Below, piece after piece: positions 1 through 14,002 of a stretch of 64,000 bases of DNA. This stretch comes from Archilochus colubris (Eukaryota; Chordata; Aves; Apodiformes; Trochilidae). The position numbers were made by a program, and so were the translations under genes. The notes under the pieces were generated by a model that saw nothing but the letters and a program-made list of their open reading frames with translations, was not told the origin of the DNA and made no database searches. The stretch lies in the NCBI GenBank assembly GCA_023079485.1, contig CM041092.1, positions 12,537,127 through 12,601,126 of the forward strand, in the 5' to 3' direction. Numbering within the stretch: position 1 is the first letter of the stretch; each line of letters starts with the position of its first letter.

Positions 1-2724
1 GCTATCCCTCACATCTTTTACTCCCAATCTTCCCTCTCACCTAAGGTGAAGTCCTCAGGTTGAGAGCCCTCACTGAGAGAGCCAGGCTTCCTTAAGAACT
101 GGGACTGTCACAGCACTGCAGAACCCACTAAGCAGTAACTAAGGGGAGCCTTGTAAGGACCTCATTTTACATGAATGGCACCATCGTTGTTTCAGTGAGT
201 GTACAGTACCTGGAGGCTTTCCTCACCCTCCAACATCCTGGCTCTGAATCTCAGCCTGGCACACCAACTCTGAGCATGTTCGTCTGAACATGTTAAGGAA
301 TATGTGACAGCCTCATCAGCATCACAACATTACTGGAGAATGAGGTACATCAACATGAAAATAGTATGAGGGTGAGATCACCTTCTCCTCAGCCAGTTCA
401 GCATGAGTCCTGCCAAACCATGTGCCAGGCAGCTGCAAAAAACATCGGAGCTTTATTTGAAAAGTGACTACTGAACATGCCCACATGCTGCTAGTATTTT
501 AGGGCTTACCTTCTAATTACAACATACTAGTTGCAGGAGTGCTATACCCAGGCACCCAGCTACAGCATCGATGCCCTACTTCATTTGTTCAGGTGCTTGT
601 ATAGACACATCCTAAGTTCGATATAACCACCATTAGTAATCGAATGGAAGCTGTGAGAATATAACAGTAACTGCTTTTGCCTTGATGTGATCACAGATGT
701 GGTTAGATTCCCACCAAACCGGAAAAGTTAAACCAAGATAGCAGGTAAGCATACGAGTGGCTCACTGCAACCCAGCAAAACCTTTATATCAGCACACCAG
801 GTATTCTAGCTCAGGTCATGTCTGTGAAGTACAGTCAGACACCCCTTTCAATCCTACCTTCTCACTTACTAATGTTTAATCTTTGTTTGCTCAGTTTCAT
901 CCTCAAGTTAAACTGATCTGGAAAGCCTGCAGAAGATCTGTTCAGCTATTTGAGAGTTATGGGAGAACAAGGAAAATATTTTTCAATAAAAATAAATAAA
1001 TTTAAAAGGAAAAAAAAGTTAAAGCTGATTTGCTCATCAATAACAAAGAAAAGAGCAGAATAAAGGGAAAACCCCTCCAGTCTCACCAAGCATCTCAATT
1101 GCCAAAGAAATTCACAGTGAAAGAGAAAGGAAAAAAAGAAAGCATGTTAGCAGTTGTAGGGGAAAAGTCACATGAATAACCTGAGGGAATTGTATCCTGA
1201 ATGCCACAGAGCACTACTTCTCCCTTCCTTTCCAGGCCTGGAGAATATGCATAAAGGAGATTATCATTAAAATATGCACAGTCCTGACCTGCAGCTCCAG
1301 AATCAGAAGCCATTTTTCCTTACATCAGCATCATGGAAATACTGAAGTTCTCAAGAAAAGATTGATTCCATTATTTGAGGTTCTGTGCATTTGCTACATC
1401 TCTGTACAGTGCAACTGTATGATAGCTTACAATATAACAACAGAACAAGTGAAGTCATTGCTATGTATGGATCAGAGCTCCAAAACCAGGAGTTAAAAAA
1501 AAAATTATGATACTGGGGAAAGAAAAAAATAATTCACACATGATATGCTGAAAGGGCTTTTAACTAAGAATTAAACAGACCTTTACTTTACTGTCAAAAA
1601 ATTCGAAATACAAAAGAATTGATGTATATGAGATGGAAAATATTGCGTGGGGCGGCGAATTCTCAGGACATATTTTAAAATAAAAATAAGATTTCAGCCT
1701 CAGATTCCTGAGCTCAGGGTTGATTAACAGGGGTCATCAGAGGGTTTTAAGTTCGGCCCATTGCTCCCTTCAAAGCAGTAAAATTAAAATTAGCTATATT
1801 GCAAGTAATGAGCACTTTTTGATAACAACTGCCACGCTAGTGCATCTGGAGATATCTGAATGACATATCTCTTCATTACCAAAAGGTAACTGCATCTTCA
1901 TTTTGACTAACATAATTGTAAAAACCATCATACCAGGTGCCTTATATTTGGAAAATCTTGAAAGCTTTTAGATGTACAAACACCCTTCCCACCGTTCTTG
2001 GCTTATCTTTTATTTACCCTACTGGGTATACAACAATTGATGCTTCTTCAAAGCAAGGACTTCCCAGCTGATTAGCTGTGCTGAGCTGGCTAAGCTTATT
2101 AAAGGTGATTAATGCATTCAAGTATTCCCTCCCCCTCCCTTGCCCCCCCTTGTTAGTTCAATTTCTTGCTCATTATGCTACTGGTCTTTTTATATTAAAA
2201 CAGACCACCTGGATAGCAGAGAACTTCATAATCTCAGTCCAACAAGATCAACACCTGTTGTACATGTAATTAATCATAAGGCACTGCACGGCTGTATTCA
2301 GTTAAAAAGCTAAGATTATCTAACAACAGAAGCGATACACCACGTTAGCAATCAGCTTTTGAATCCCTAAAATGCAGTTTAAAAAAAAAAAAAAAAAGAA
2401 AAAAGAAAAAAGAGAAGTGAGTCAGTACAAAGGGGCTCATAATTATTCTCTCTCCATATTTAGGAGTCCATATGGCATTTGTGACGTATAAAAGTCAGCA
2501 TACAATTTTCTGATGAAAAATTCAGTTCTAAAAAAATTCACATTCTCCTCAAGGCTGAGAAAAATCAAATGGTCTGTCAATGACATTTTCATTCTACAGG
2601 AAAAAAAAATAATCAGAAAGGGTTTGGATATTACATTACATTACAAAAAGAATTCAGAGGTTCAATATACTTTGCTAGTCTGAACACGGATTGGGAACCA
2701 CAAAGTCCAATCATGTCTCTGTCT
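1..2724. other. Non-coding DNA, no gene recognised
   Basis: AT-rich sequence with no supported exon; open frames are short and match nothing. A segment at about 1780-1930 has several ATTA/TAAT words and reads as unique sequence. Only the A-tract at 2381 is a clear repeat. Confidence 0.8.
2381..2413. repeat. Poly-A tract
   Basis: A run of 17 A followed by GAAAAAAG-type units. No retroposon body is recognisable upstream. Confidence 0.9.
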
Positions 2725-2880
2725 TCAACTCACTGTGTGGTTTGGCAAGTAGCTTAACTACTTTGACTGTGTTTCTTCTTCTGTACAATGTGGGGAAAAA
2801 AAATACTTACTAACCTGATTGGAATTTTGCAGGATTTAACGTATATAAAGTGCTTCCGAATTCTAAAGCCTCATAAGAGT
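2725..2880 (+). repeat. MIR-type SINE remnant
   Basis: The order of words matches the MIR core and 3' part: a CTGTGTGG box, TTTGGCAAGTAGCTTAACT, a TTCTTCTGTACAATGTGGGG box, then AGGATTTAAC and ATAAAGTGCTT. It is degraded by many substitutions and a small A-run. MIR is shared by all amniotes, so this is an ancient insertion. Confidence 0.7.
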
Positions 2881-5800
2881 ATTATCAGCTTAGTTAGAGT
2901 GCACTAAAGTAGTGCACTATAGAGACCTGTTCTTTTCAACAATTAAAAGATGTATCTGATCCACAAAGGGGAGATACAGTACAAAAGATAAGACCAGAAA
3001 AATGATAACTGTTTGTTTGTTTTAAAGAATTACAATAGCACAATATATACAGGAAAAATAGAAGCCCCATAAATACTAGCAAATGAGTAAAGAACCTTGT
3101 GCAATTACATATACACACACACACAAAACAAGTATCACTAACCCTAAAGCTCAGTACATCAGCCTAATACATTTTAAATGCATCCAAATTTTCATACTGT
3201 AAGCTTTAACACAGTCTTACAGCAGACTGCATGAACAACAACAAAAGGCAAGTGAGAAACTTAGATCTTATTAGCCCTGCAAAGGTTGTTAAGGTTGATA
3301 AAAGCCACATAGAGAATGAACAATCTCCAGTTAGGGGTGGGTGCTGGATGGTCAATTAAGTTGAATGCAAAGGTAGTGTAAGCATTGAACAGTAGTGGTT
3401 ATGTGTTTCCTAGAGAGTTTCAGGTTCTTCAAGGATCAGGATTCTTGTGGGTTTTATTCACATCATGACCTTCAAACTGAGCAGGTGCAGAGGGATTTCT
3501 ACCAAGGCTCTGTCATAGCTAACAGCACACAGGTCCAACCATCTGCATGAGCTGAGTTCTTAAATCTGCCCTGCTGAATATTCAGCCCACAATGCCAAGT
3601 TCACCAACCCTAACTGAAAATCCATTCAAAGTTACTCAGACCATATGATATTTAGAGTAGATCAAAAAGGTCCCATGGCAAAAAAAATACTCTGCATCTC
3701 CTTGCTTGCTTGTTCCCATCCATCCCTCCTCCTGCCCATTTTCTGATCTCTAGGTTCTTCACTCCAATTACTTTTCCTTCAGTAGCTTTTCATCAAGATT
3801 TTCATGGAAAGAAATGGACACAAATTATCTTAAAAAACAATACAAAATATTTGTATGAATCCACCGTGAATTTCTTTGCAACCCTTCATTTCTTATTTTT
3901 GTCTGTCTTGTCTGTTCAAGAAAGCTAAAGACTTGTCTAAAAGCAGGTAGCTGACTATGAGGCTGATTTCAAACAGCTTGATTCCTCTCCTCCAGACTGA
4001 GGAGAAAACCTTTAGGTCATATAATAGTATAGGGCATATATCATACAAGCTGAGGCAGGCAGAAGATCCCACCCATTCTTCCTGAACAATCCCCATTGTT
4101 ATCACCTACTCGGCACTGAACTGCAACCAGCTCATTACCACCTCTGCCAAGAGCTGGGGAAGCAAAGGAACCACTGAACACAGGTCCTATGAGAAGATGA
4201 TTAGAGATACAAGTATCAACCAAGCTTCAGCAATACTGCAACCCACATCATTTTCATAACCTTCCATCTTGGATGCAGGGAGGGAACTGCAGAACTTGCG
4301 GTCGGTCTTCAGGATTTAATCACAGCACAGACTAAACTTCATCCTTTCCATATCCTCCTGTTAAAACTGAAAAAAAGCAACCTCCTAATTAATGACATCA
4401 GCAAAGACCCCAGTGCAGATTGAGTGAAGACGGCTTCTGAGGATCACACTATGCCAGACACTCATAGCAAAGATCACATGCGCAGACAGACACACTCCCA
4501 AACTTCAACTGATGCAAAAAGTGTCTGGGAATCTAGACAATTCACATCAGTTTCTGCAGATGTCTCACTTGTTATCTTAAACAAAACCATATCAAAAACC
4601 TTGGTGTGTTTAATTTGCAGTTGCCAATTTCAGCTTTGTCACTCTCTGCAAGTTATGGCTATGCTGCCAGTGCTGTCTGCTTAATTCAATCTTCTACCAG
4701 TTCAGTACAAACTCACCCTTCTGTGTTTGAGAGAAATATGCAATGTACGTAACATGAAAGTGCCTGTATTTCCATACTCCTCTGGCCTGCCTAGGGCTTT
4801 TACAGCTCTGAAGGATCAAAAAGATTATCAACATCCAACTCTCCCATTTTAATATTTTCACTATTTTTTTAAAAACACACATTGTCACTCAATGGCTATT
4901 TTGTTATCTTTCCTGCATATTGTCTCTCTCACCTATTGTTATTTACATCTCAAAGGGACTTGGGCCCTCCAGTCACCTTTGACTGTGAGCATTGCCAAGC
5001 GTGCCAGGAAGTGTGGGTGGAGCATGCACAGATAATACTCTGGTCTGGAGAGGGAAACATTTGCAATGCACACACAGCAATGAATCGATTGCTTACCAAA
5101 CTGCTTCTAGTGAAACAAAGAGTGTATTTGTGATCCATTATTTGAGTATATTTTCAAAATACTATTGTACGTTACATATATTTAGTGTGAGGATACAGGA
5201 AGGGGATATGTGAGTTGAAGTGTTTCAGAGAGATGTTTCCCATTACAGAAGGATAAAAGTTGTTTAGTATTTCTCTGCACCCTTTCCCAGGCAGATTTTC
5301 TCTGTTACTGATAAACAAGGGGACAGACAAGGGGAAAAGGCAAAATATTTGAAAGCTTCTTTCACGTTTTCTACAGAAAACTAATTTAAGAAAATTCCCA
5401 AGTTTATAGCATTTTACTGGATCTAATTAAAATAAATTTTAAAATATTTTCTTTAAAAGAGGACTTCTTGGAAGAATAACTGCTTACTTCTGCCATCCAA
5501 GCCAGGCTGTTGCATTTTCTCTCTACCTCTGAAAACCTCGTTCCCACTCTTTGCTTTTAAATTTGGCATGGTATTTGCCTTCATTTCCTAAACTGCTCTA
5601 AAACAGAGAAGAAAATACACAGAAATTTTCCTGTCTGCTAACTAGCCTGAAGACTCTCTCCCAATTACCATCCCATCTAACCTTCCCACTGAACAATTCC
5701 CACCTGCCAGTCACAGAACACACCAGCTCCTACTTTCACACACCTGAAGCTACGAGAATCTTCTCCCAAGCTGCAGATTGAATGCCAAACAAAATTATGT

Positions 5801-6516
5801 GGTTGCAATGATGCGATTACCTGTACCAATGAATGTCAGAGGAGAATGGTGAAGAGGTAGATCACCTTACACCTGGGGAACATGGCTCCAAAACAGTCCA
5901 GCTTTGCAGTGCCTATAATTTTGCTCTCCATGGGATGATTGCTCGGGGTAGGTCAGAGGGGAGCCTGGTGCTGCCAGGCCAGCTGACTCGGTCATTGCTG
6001 TGCAAGACACCAGCCACCACAGTTGCCATTACAGCCTGAGGATTCAGCAGAGACATCAAGGACCGAGCTTCTTCATTTTACAGATGGTTCATTAACTGGG
6101 TGGAAGCACATGAGAGCACTTGGAGAGCAATAGGAAGAGGCAAGGGGCAGGAGAATTAGACTAAAGTTGTTTGGCAGCAGCTTCCAGATGAACTAAAAAT
6201 CACACACAGCAAAAATAGCAAGGGTGTATTTGCCAGCTGAGAGTGGCCACTTGCCAAGTTTGAGGTCTTAAAAATTAACTGCTTTTGAACTATACAAGAA
6301 CAACAACAACAAAGATCTCTTATTTAAGCTCAAAGATTTCTCATGCCTATCTAAGCTACTAATGAGAAAAAAGGAGGAAAGAAAGAGACAATATCTTCAG
6401 GCTGAGAATCAGAAGAGTAAACCCCTGAGCCATATGTTTGATATATATTAATATTAGGGGCTTAATTACACTAAACAAGAATGAAGCATCCATTTAAACT
6501 TCCCCAATAAATAATT

Positions 6517-6543
6517 CACACACATATACACACACATACATAC
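6517..6543. repeat. (CA)n/(TA)n microsatellite
   Basis: Short CA units interrupted by TATA and ATACAT. Confidence 0.85.
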
Positions 6544-9500
6544 AGCAATCTAAGGGGTTCTCATATATCCCTACCCAAAAAACTGCTCAAAAACAGTTTT
6601 TAGGCAGATCCTCTCAGGTCCAAAAAATACCAAGTATCAATGTGAATATTTCCCAACATCTTATTATCTGAATACCACCTAGGAAATCAGCAGTCACAAA
6701 ACTTAACACCTGCCAGTTTGTGTGGACTGTTTACTACACATTTCTATAATATTCAGCGCCTTGCTTCTGAAGACTGAGAAACTCAAAAGCTAAGACTGCT
6801 TTTCAATGTAAGAACTTGCACAGACTCACAAGAATTCTGAGAACAGTGTAGAACAAGCCATACCTTTTTTCTTAAAAAAAAAAAAAGCTACAGGTTACTT
6901 CTGTAAACCTTTATATCTTAGAATAGCTACATTACGTATATATAATGTGCCCTTGGGATGATTAAACTTCAGATAATGGATGCTATAAATGCTCAATTTG
7001 AGGCAGCAGTATGTCTTGAAATATGAAAAATACTGAAAATTTTCATCATGTGATTTTTTTCCTCCCCCTACACTCTCTCTCTCACACACACACGTATGTC
7101 TCTATTATATATAAATACAAAATTTTAACATCTTGAATTGCTGACCCAATATGAGAATTGCGAGCAGTTTCTCTCATAGAGGATGTTGCAGAGCCCTTTC
7201 TGTATCTAGTTTCAGTAAGTTCTTCAAGCATTCAAGACAACATTTTGGATGTTCATCTGTGATTACTTTGCTAAAATGTAATGCTACATACATTAACGAG
7301 TTTAATTCTTGGAATGCAAAAATGGTTCCTCTTTCTTTTTAGCCGTAATTTGACAGTGAGAATTGCGAATTTACCTCCCTGCCAAAATAAGTTTACCTCC
7401 TAACCAGGCAGGGTGTTTCTTCCACAGAAAACCATGAATGACTAAACTATGAAAAATGAAAGCTGGCAGGTAGCCCTTCTGAACTTATGTGCTTCCTGAC
7501 CCTGCCAAAGAGAGTTAAGCTGGGTCAATATGCATTTGGGAAAGGAGGAAAAGGATGGGGTGCTTCCAGAAGTGCAGTCTCCTTTCCCCACAGCCAGCAG
7601 CAAAGTGGTGCTCCTGCAACACATTTTCGAAGATCACTGAGTTGGAGCTGTTTACAATAGTCAAATATTTCATTTTTCACTTTCCCCATCCCAGAGATGT
7701 GAGCATGGGTACCCAAGCCAGTTTCCACCCTGCCCAAATTTCTCTAGTGCATAGTCAATATTCTGCTCAAAAATGATGTGCATGTTGCAACTGCACGACC
7801 TACCCCAGTACTGACTGCATTTCAAAACTTAGCAACAGGAGCCATCTCAAAAACGCAGTAACATGAAGCTTGGCAGCTTCAGATTTTGGACAGCTTTTGA
7901 GCGCAAGGCTCCTGGTCACACTTTGGAGAAGAGAGTGGATGAACTCTGGAAAGAAAATTCTTCCTTTCCTCTAAGCCCTTCCCTTGTTACACCATGTTTA
8001 GGAAGTCTTCTCTTCTCCTGTACTATATAAAGGACAGAAATCTTCCTGTCCCCTGACTATCTACTTCAGAAACATGCATGGCTTTTCAGCACATCCCTGC
8101 ATCCCCCGGCTCTGACACCCACTTCATTTCCAGCATGACAGAGAAGTTTAAGGCAAGAGTACATGGGTGTGGCAGGGATGAGAGGCACACCTTGGATCCA
8201 GCAAGCAGAATGGAGACCTTCTCCTTTGATTCTTTTTCCCTAACTGTGGAGGACTTAATCCCAGAAAGCTTCCAAAGCCTTTCAGAAATGTGATGGTGCT
8301 GCCCAGCACTCAAGTTAAAGGAACAGTTTTTTTCCCACATAATTGACTTGACCCACATTGTCCACTCACAGACTTTGCCATCTGATCTGGTTGTCTTTTT
8401 TAAAATTATTTATTTGCTGTAGAAAAGGAAAACAAAATTTTGTTTTCATCCATCTCTGGTCCTATCAAATCAGTGTGCTTATATCTTACCCTGTGCTGAC
8501 CTAAACTGCCAGCTATTCAGATGACTGTTGTGTTTAGGGTTGTACCTCCTTGAGAACTCAGTATCTCATGACAACATAAGCATCTCCTTAAATTAATGAG
8601 ATGGGTTGGAAGTTGCCTGTGAGAAAGCTAAAGTCTCACCAATTAAAACTTGCTGAACTGGGACTGCGGTGAGTTATGACCAATGCGGAAGCTGCCACTA
8701 CTTGTAATGCAGCCTTCTTTCATTAATGTAAATGCATACATTTGAACCATAGGTTTTATTACCCCAAGCAATTGCATAAGCAGAATCTTTCACTCTCATT
8801 CAATGCCTCAACTGAAACTACCTAAAGAAGTGAGAAAACTTTTCCAGCAGGTCAGCATCTAGAGAATCACCATACCCACATCATACAATAAAATACATGT
8901 TAGAGGAGAAGAATTAAATAACAGAAGGAGATCATTTACACAAGAGGATTATAATACATTCTCCACTATTCTCTCAAAGAATATGTATGTGTGTATACTA
9001 GACATGGACCTTGAAATACTGTAGTAACTCGAAAGTCATCATCTCAAGGACTTGGTTATCTCAGACAGAAGTTTAGTTTTCTAAAAAAGTACCCAAACCC
9101 CTGTTTTGTCTTGACCATGGAAAGCCATCCTTGTCACAGCCACTATCTGGAACATCCCTGTCTCAAGAGCTGTTGTGAGGTGAAACTGGGACAAGTTTCC
9201 CCGTATTTCCCCGAACTCCATTCATAAGCAGCATGAGAGAGATATATATACAACAACTTAGGCTTGGTTATGTAAATATGGCAACTCTTTCCCCTTTTCT
9301 GGCTCCTTATAGTCTTTTTGTGAGATAAGGATTTTGATGGGTTTTCCCTTTCCACACAAATATTTTAAAGCAATCTATCACTGGGACAGAGAGTTAGCCA
9401 GCCAAAAATTACATATAGCAAGTAGCACTGATCAGGATGAGGGAACAAGAGAGGTCACAGCACAGTGCTTCGCTAAAACTTTATGGGCATGCTGGATGAC

Positions 9501-9821
9501 AGGAAGAGAATTCACAGGCTGCCACTATTTTAAGTGGTAGCAATCTCTGACAACATGCCAGCAACCAGCTGATGATGAAATGCTCACTTCTTGAGTATGT
9601 AGCTGAGCTATGCCACCACCTAAATATGCTTGTCCAAGCACTAACCGAGTCACCACTTTCCTTTCTGCTGTAAGGAAAGGGAATTAATGAACACATTTCT
9701 CCGGTGTAGTAGGGATTTTCTGATACACCCTCAAGCTTTTTTTCATCCTCCTTTTCAAGGCTTCCTTCTTCTACCTTAGCCACATAACATCCATTAGTCA
9801 GAGGTCAATATGTTAGTCAAG

Positions 9822-9851
9822 TGAAACACACTACTGACTGAGTGTGTTTCA
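9822..9851. repeat. Inverted repeat, 11-bp perfect stem, 8-nt loop
   Basis: TGAAACACACT (9822-9832) pairs perfectly with AGTGTGTTTCA (9841-9851) across the loop ACTGACTG. No known RNA family is recognised. Confidence 0.9.
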
Positions 9852-11619
9852 GTCCTTTCTGAGTTGTCCACAGTCACATTTGTTGTTTTCTTCAAAGTCA
9901 CCCAAGTAGTTCTTTAATTGAAAAACAATCATGCCTGTAGTCAGCTTGTGCACAGATTGTTCAGCAACTGATACTTAAGCCTTGTTGGTCAGTTTGAGCA
10001 GACCAATTTTTGCCTTTTTTGTTTGGAAAGGAAATGCATCTCAAAAAACAGATTAAAGGGGAATCATGCATATTCACAAGTTCACAGTTTGTTCATAATG
10101 AATATTTTATTCAAAAAACCCTCTCCAACCATTCATCTAAACTTTGGGATAAAAAGAGCCTTTCTTTAAAGGAACTGACAAGGGCATTTTCCAAGAGCAG
10201 GTGAAAATTTAAGCAGGTCAGTTATATAGAAAAGGTAAATTTATTCTGGAAACCACAAGAAGCCAAACTTCCAGAGGAACTTCAGTTTCCCCTGAACCTC
10301 ATTTTGTTTGCTATCAGCTTGCTGCTATAAGGTTAGACCAAAGAGATGCAGTCAGATTTTGAAATAACTTTGAAAGCTTGTTTTATTTTCCTAACTCTAC
10401 TTTTCATCTCAGTTTCCACCTCAAATATGTAAGTGTTCTCCTCTGTGTTCCCATTCTGCTCTGCATTCCACTTCTTTATAGAAGTAGTTCAATTGTGGAT
10501 GAAATGATAATACTACATGATCATTCATGCAGAGTATGCACATATAAAAAATAAGATGTTGTTCAACTATCAGCAGTTAGTTAAGTCTGTAAAATATGAG
10601 GCAATCCCTTAAGGCTCCAGGAAAGTTCTGCTGTGCTCTGATATGGCAACATAATGTTTTTGTTGTATCCTGGTAGGCAGGGAATATGTTTCATTGACAG
10701 CAAAGGGCTCGTAGTGGTTACACCTTTCAGCCGAAGGCTGATCAGAATGGAGTATCTGCTCTTATCTGGAATCATCAGTTGTAAAGATTTCAAGTATACA
10801 TGTAATTTTTATGCAAGTTGAGCCTTAGCTTGTAGCTATTTTAGCATTGAAAAACATCCTCTTAAGTGGATTATTTGCAAGGTGGCAACTGATCAGAAAG
10901 CACAATGCACCCTACAAAAAACAAAACAAAAAACCACCACCACTAAACAACAAAAAAAACGGGGGTGAAGAGTTCTCACCACAGAAGGTCAGCTTTCTGA
11001 CCACATGAGTGAGACATCCCACTGCAGTGCAATTCCTATTGCCTATGTCAGGTTTAAGAAAATTGCCTTGCTGTTGTCAGGGGATGTGCGACAGATTCAC
11101 AATTTTCTGCGCTTGACAGCCAGAGTACTTGTCACTTAGTTCCATCTGGTAGAGAGATAACATTTCATTAACGTTCATGCTTAACCTTATAGCTCAAAGC
11201 TTTGACTCTGCAAAGTCCTGAGCATCTCTGAAAAGGTGCTGAACACTCAGCACCCAGCTAATTTGGCACATTTTAGCTGCCAGCAGGATCAAACCCTGAC
11301 TTTCCTTGAGAAAGATAAGGTATTTCCTCCTCTTTGGCTCACTGCTGGATTCTTTCCATTTTAAAACTCTTGCAGAATAAACTAAAAACCCATTGTAATT
11401 GGCCAGGTTACCATTTTCAATACAGATGGTGCAAAATAACTTTATGAAAATATGACTTGCTGAGCTGACTGGACAGGAGATGTCAGTGAACATGAAATGA
11501 ATCCTTACAGGTCTCCTGAGCATCAGGTTATATATTTCTGTGGCTTCAGCAAATCAAGCCCTTCAGTCCTGTCACCGCATTTGGTATGGATTATCCTAGG
11601 CCTGGACATTTGGAAACAA

Positions 11620-11910
11620 ATTAAGAAAACAGAGCCAGGATTTCCTGGTTCCCTCCCTGCTCTGCCACAGGCTTTGGCTCTGCCTCCGTGCACAGACCCC
11701 AGGTTGTCACGGGGAACCAACACAGGACCAGCTGATCTAACCCATGCACAAACTATCCCCTGGACAGGCTTTCTTTGCAGGAATAAGGTCTGATCCTGAC
11801 CTTGGTCAAGTCACTTAACCTTTGCTAATCCACCTGTGAAATGGAACTAATGAAATACAGGGGGATTGTCAGGCTTAATTATTTAATACTCTTTCAGGTA
11901 CCTAGAGATC
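11620..11910 (+). repeat. MIR-type SINE remnant, possibly split
   Basis: The segment 11795-11905 carries the MIR core: CTTGGTCAAGTCACTTAACCT, then ACCTGTGAAATGGAA and a GGATTGTCAGGCTTAAT segment. About 130 bp upstream, 11635-11672 resembles the MIR 5' part (GGTTCCCTCCCTGCTCTGCCAC). It is either one element interrupted by an insertion or two neighbouring copies. Confidence 0.65.
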
Positions 11911-13328
11911 CTTGTGGGAGAAACAGTGTACAGCTGCACAGCATTACTATTTTATCAAATGAAGTACCTATCAGTATTTCACCCTCTGTAGAACGACTGC
12001 TGAGACTGAATTGCCTCTTCACATTAGTTGTACACACTGATGAGCAAAAACACATTAAGAAGTGGTGCTGAGGGAAATGAACTTATGCTTCACCCAGCAC
12101 TTCTGAAAAATGATGTCACTGAATCTCTGAAATGAAGCTTATTTGAGTTTCTGGGCAAGGGGCTGCAGTTCACCACCAGTGTAGGGCGACAGCCTGGGTA
12201 GCAGAGGCTCACAGTTTCTCGTAAGAAAACAGCAGATGATCAGGGAAGAGTTACTGGTGGTGCCTTGGCTGTGCTCAGGTTTTCCAGTCTGATGCTGGTC
12301 CAAATATGCTCCTGGTCCATTAAAAGGAAGGATATACACAGTCAAACTCAAATTTCATTAATGCACAGCCTCTGAGAAAACAAAGACTTCTTGGACAATA
12401 AGTTACCCAAATTACAGCCACACATGCTGCAGGGGGAAGGACAGATGGTACAAGAACTGGAGATACAAGAAACAGATTTGTGACCACAAGGAAAAAGAAT
12501 TAAAAGACATTTCTACCCAGCTAGAAATATCCAATATTTAGCAAAGAAAATACCAAGGAATCCTTCCTAGGGGAAACAGAAAAGGAATGCTGAGGGGTCA
12601 AAGACAATTCATATCTTTATGGCAGGAATTAAGGAGCTATAAAGGGAGGTCTTTCAGGTTTCCTAAAAGGGCAGGTAATCCTCAAGGACTCCACAGTAGG
12701 AAACATGGAAAGAAAATTCAGCGAGGTGCACAAGGACAACAGGCTGGTATGCTCCCTCCCTGAAACACGACCATGAGACAGAGGCAAAACTGAGTGGGAG
12801 GATGAAGTCACCTGGCAAGTCTCCACTGGTGATGATACCTTTGGAATAAGTGACACAGCATCCCGTTGTACTACATGGCTTATATAAGACTTCAGGGAAA
12901 TGTAAAAGCCCAGGTGGGGGAATATTAGTCCCTGTTTGTTTTATACCACCAAATCACATCAGGGAGCAGGATGATTTAATCCTTGAACACTTGTTTAATG
13001 TACAGAAATAAAAACTGCAATATACACAGCACCAGTCTGCTGGAAGTCCCCCCAGTTTGTAGTAAGACATTTCTGAAAATAACAGATAATTTTTAACCCA
13101 ACACTTGTGCATAGGAACCCCTACCTGAGGAATCTCTATTTTGTATTTACTGTTTTTCAAGGCTCAGAAGGAATCAGTTGCCAGACTGCATATCTGAAGT
13201 CAACAAAAGGACTGTTTTGACCTCAACTCATTCAGTATCAGTGCAGGCAGCTCCACAGCCAGCAGTACTGACGAAATTTTCTTTCAAAAGACAAGGATTA
13301 TGCTGGCTGGGAAGAATGAGCTGGACTC

Positions 13329-13356
13329 CAGAAGTTGGAAGGCAGAAGTTGGAAGG
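13329..13356. repeat. Perfect 14-bp tandem duplication
   Basis: CAGAAGTTGGAAGG is repeated twice head-to-tail without mismatch, indicating a recent local duplication. Confidence 0.9.
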
Positions 13357-13984
13357 AAAGTTTGAGGTCCTTTATGAGCAGCTGAGGAAGAAGCTGGAAA
13401 GCCAATGTTTCTTCCTAAAAACAAGTCAAAGCTATCTCTGCTGTTTCTTCAGTGTTACTCACAATTTTACCCTCTCCTGTAGCAATCAGCCTATAATGTT
13501 CCTACAGTTTGTAAGTAGGTGAACTACACAAATTAAGTACTTTCCATTAGTAATGAAGATTTCAATTTTTTTTTTCTACTAGCAGCAAAGACCATTTACT
13601 GTTAAAAACCTCTGAACAGTGTTTGCTAGTGAATAGGTCCAGATAATTTTCAACTGAAAATACTAAAGATGGCTATATGGAAACCATGTATTTTACCAAT
13701 GATCATTTGTTACTTTTTAATGACTGGAATATCAGACTGGTTCCAGAAGATCCCAAAGGTAAGGATAAGTGCACAGAGATAAATATTCAAGTAAGGTAGC
13801 CAATGAACTAACACCAGCCAAGTGAAAACAAACAAGAAGCCAAATAAACCTGATAAAAGTTGATTTAATTACAGAAAATATTTTTTTTTAAAAAATCAAT
13901 TAGCAATTTGAATCAACACCTGCTGTCAATATAATTTTGACAACTATATATGAACACATTGAAATCCAATTTTTTTTCACATAC

Positions 13985-14002
13985 ATATATATATATATAT
14001 AT
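13985..14002. repeat. (AT)9 microsatellite
   Basis: Nine perfect AT units, likely polymorphic. Confidence 0.95.

Larger units (their letters stand above)
2881..11619. other. Non-coding DNA, no gene recognised
   Basis: No coding exon, tRNA or complete mobile element is seen. A short CA run lies at 3113-3124, a CA/TA microsatellite at 6517, an A run at 6877-6887, and a perfect inverted repeat at 9822-9851. The segment 8630-8790 is unique AT-rich sequence with homeodomain-type cores and might be a regulatory element. Confidence 0.8.
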
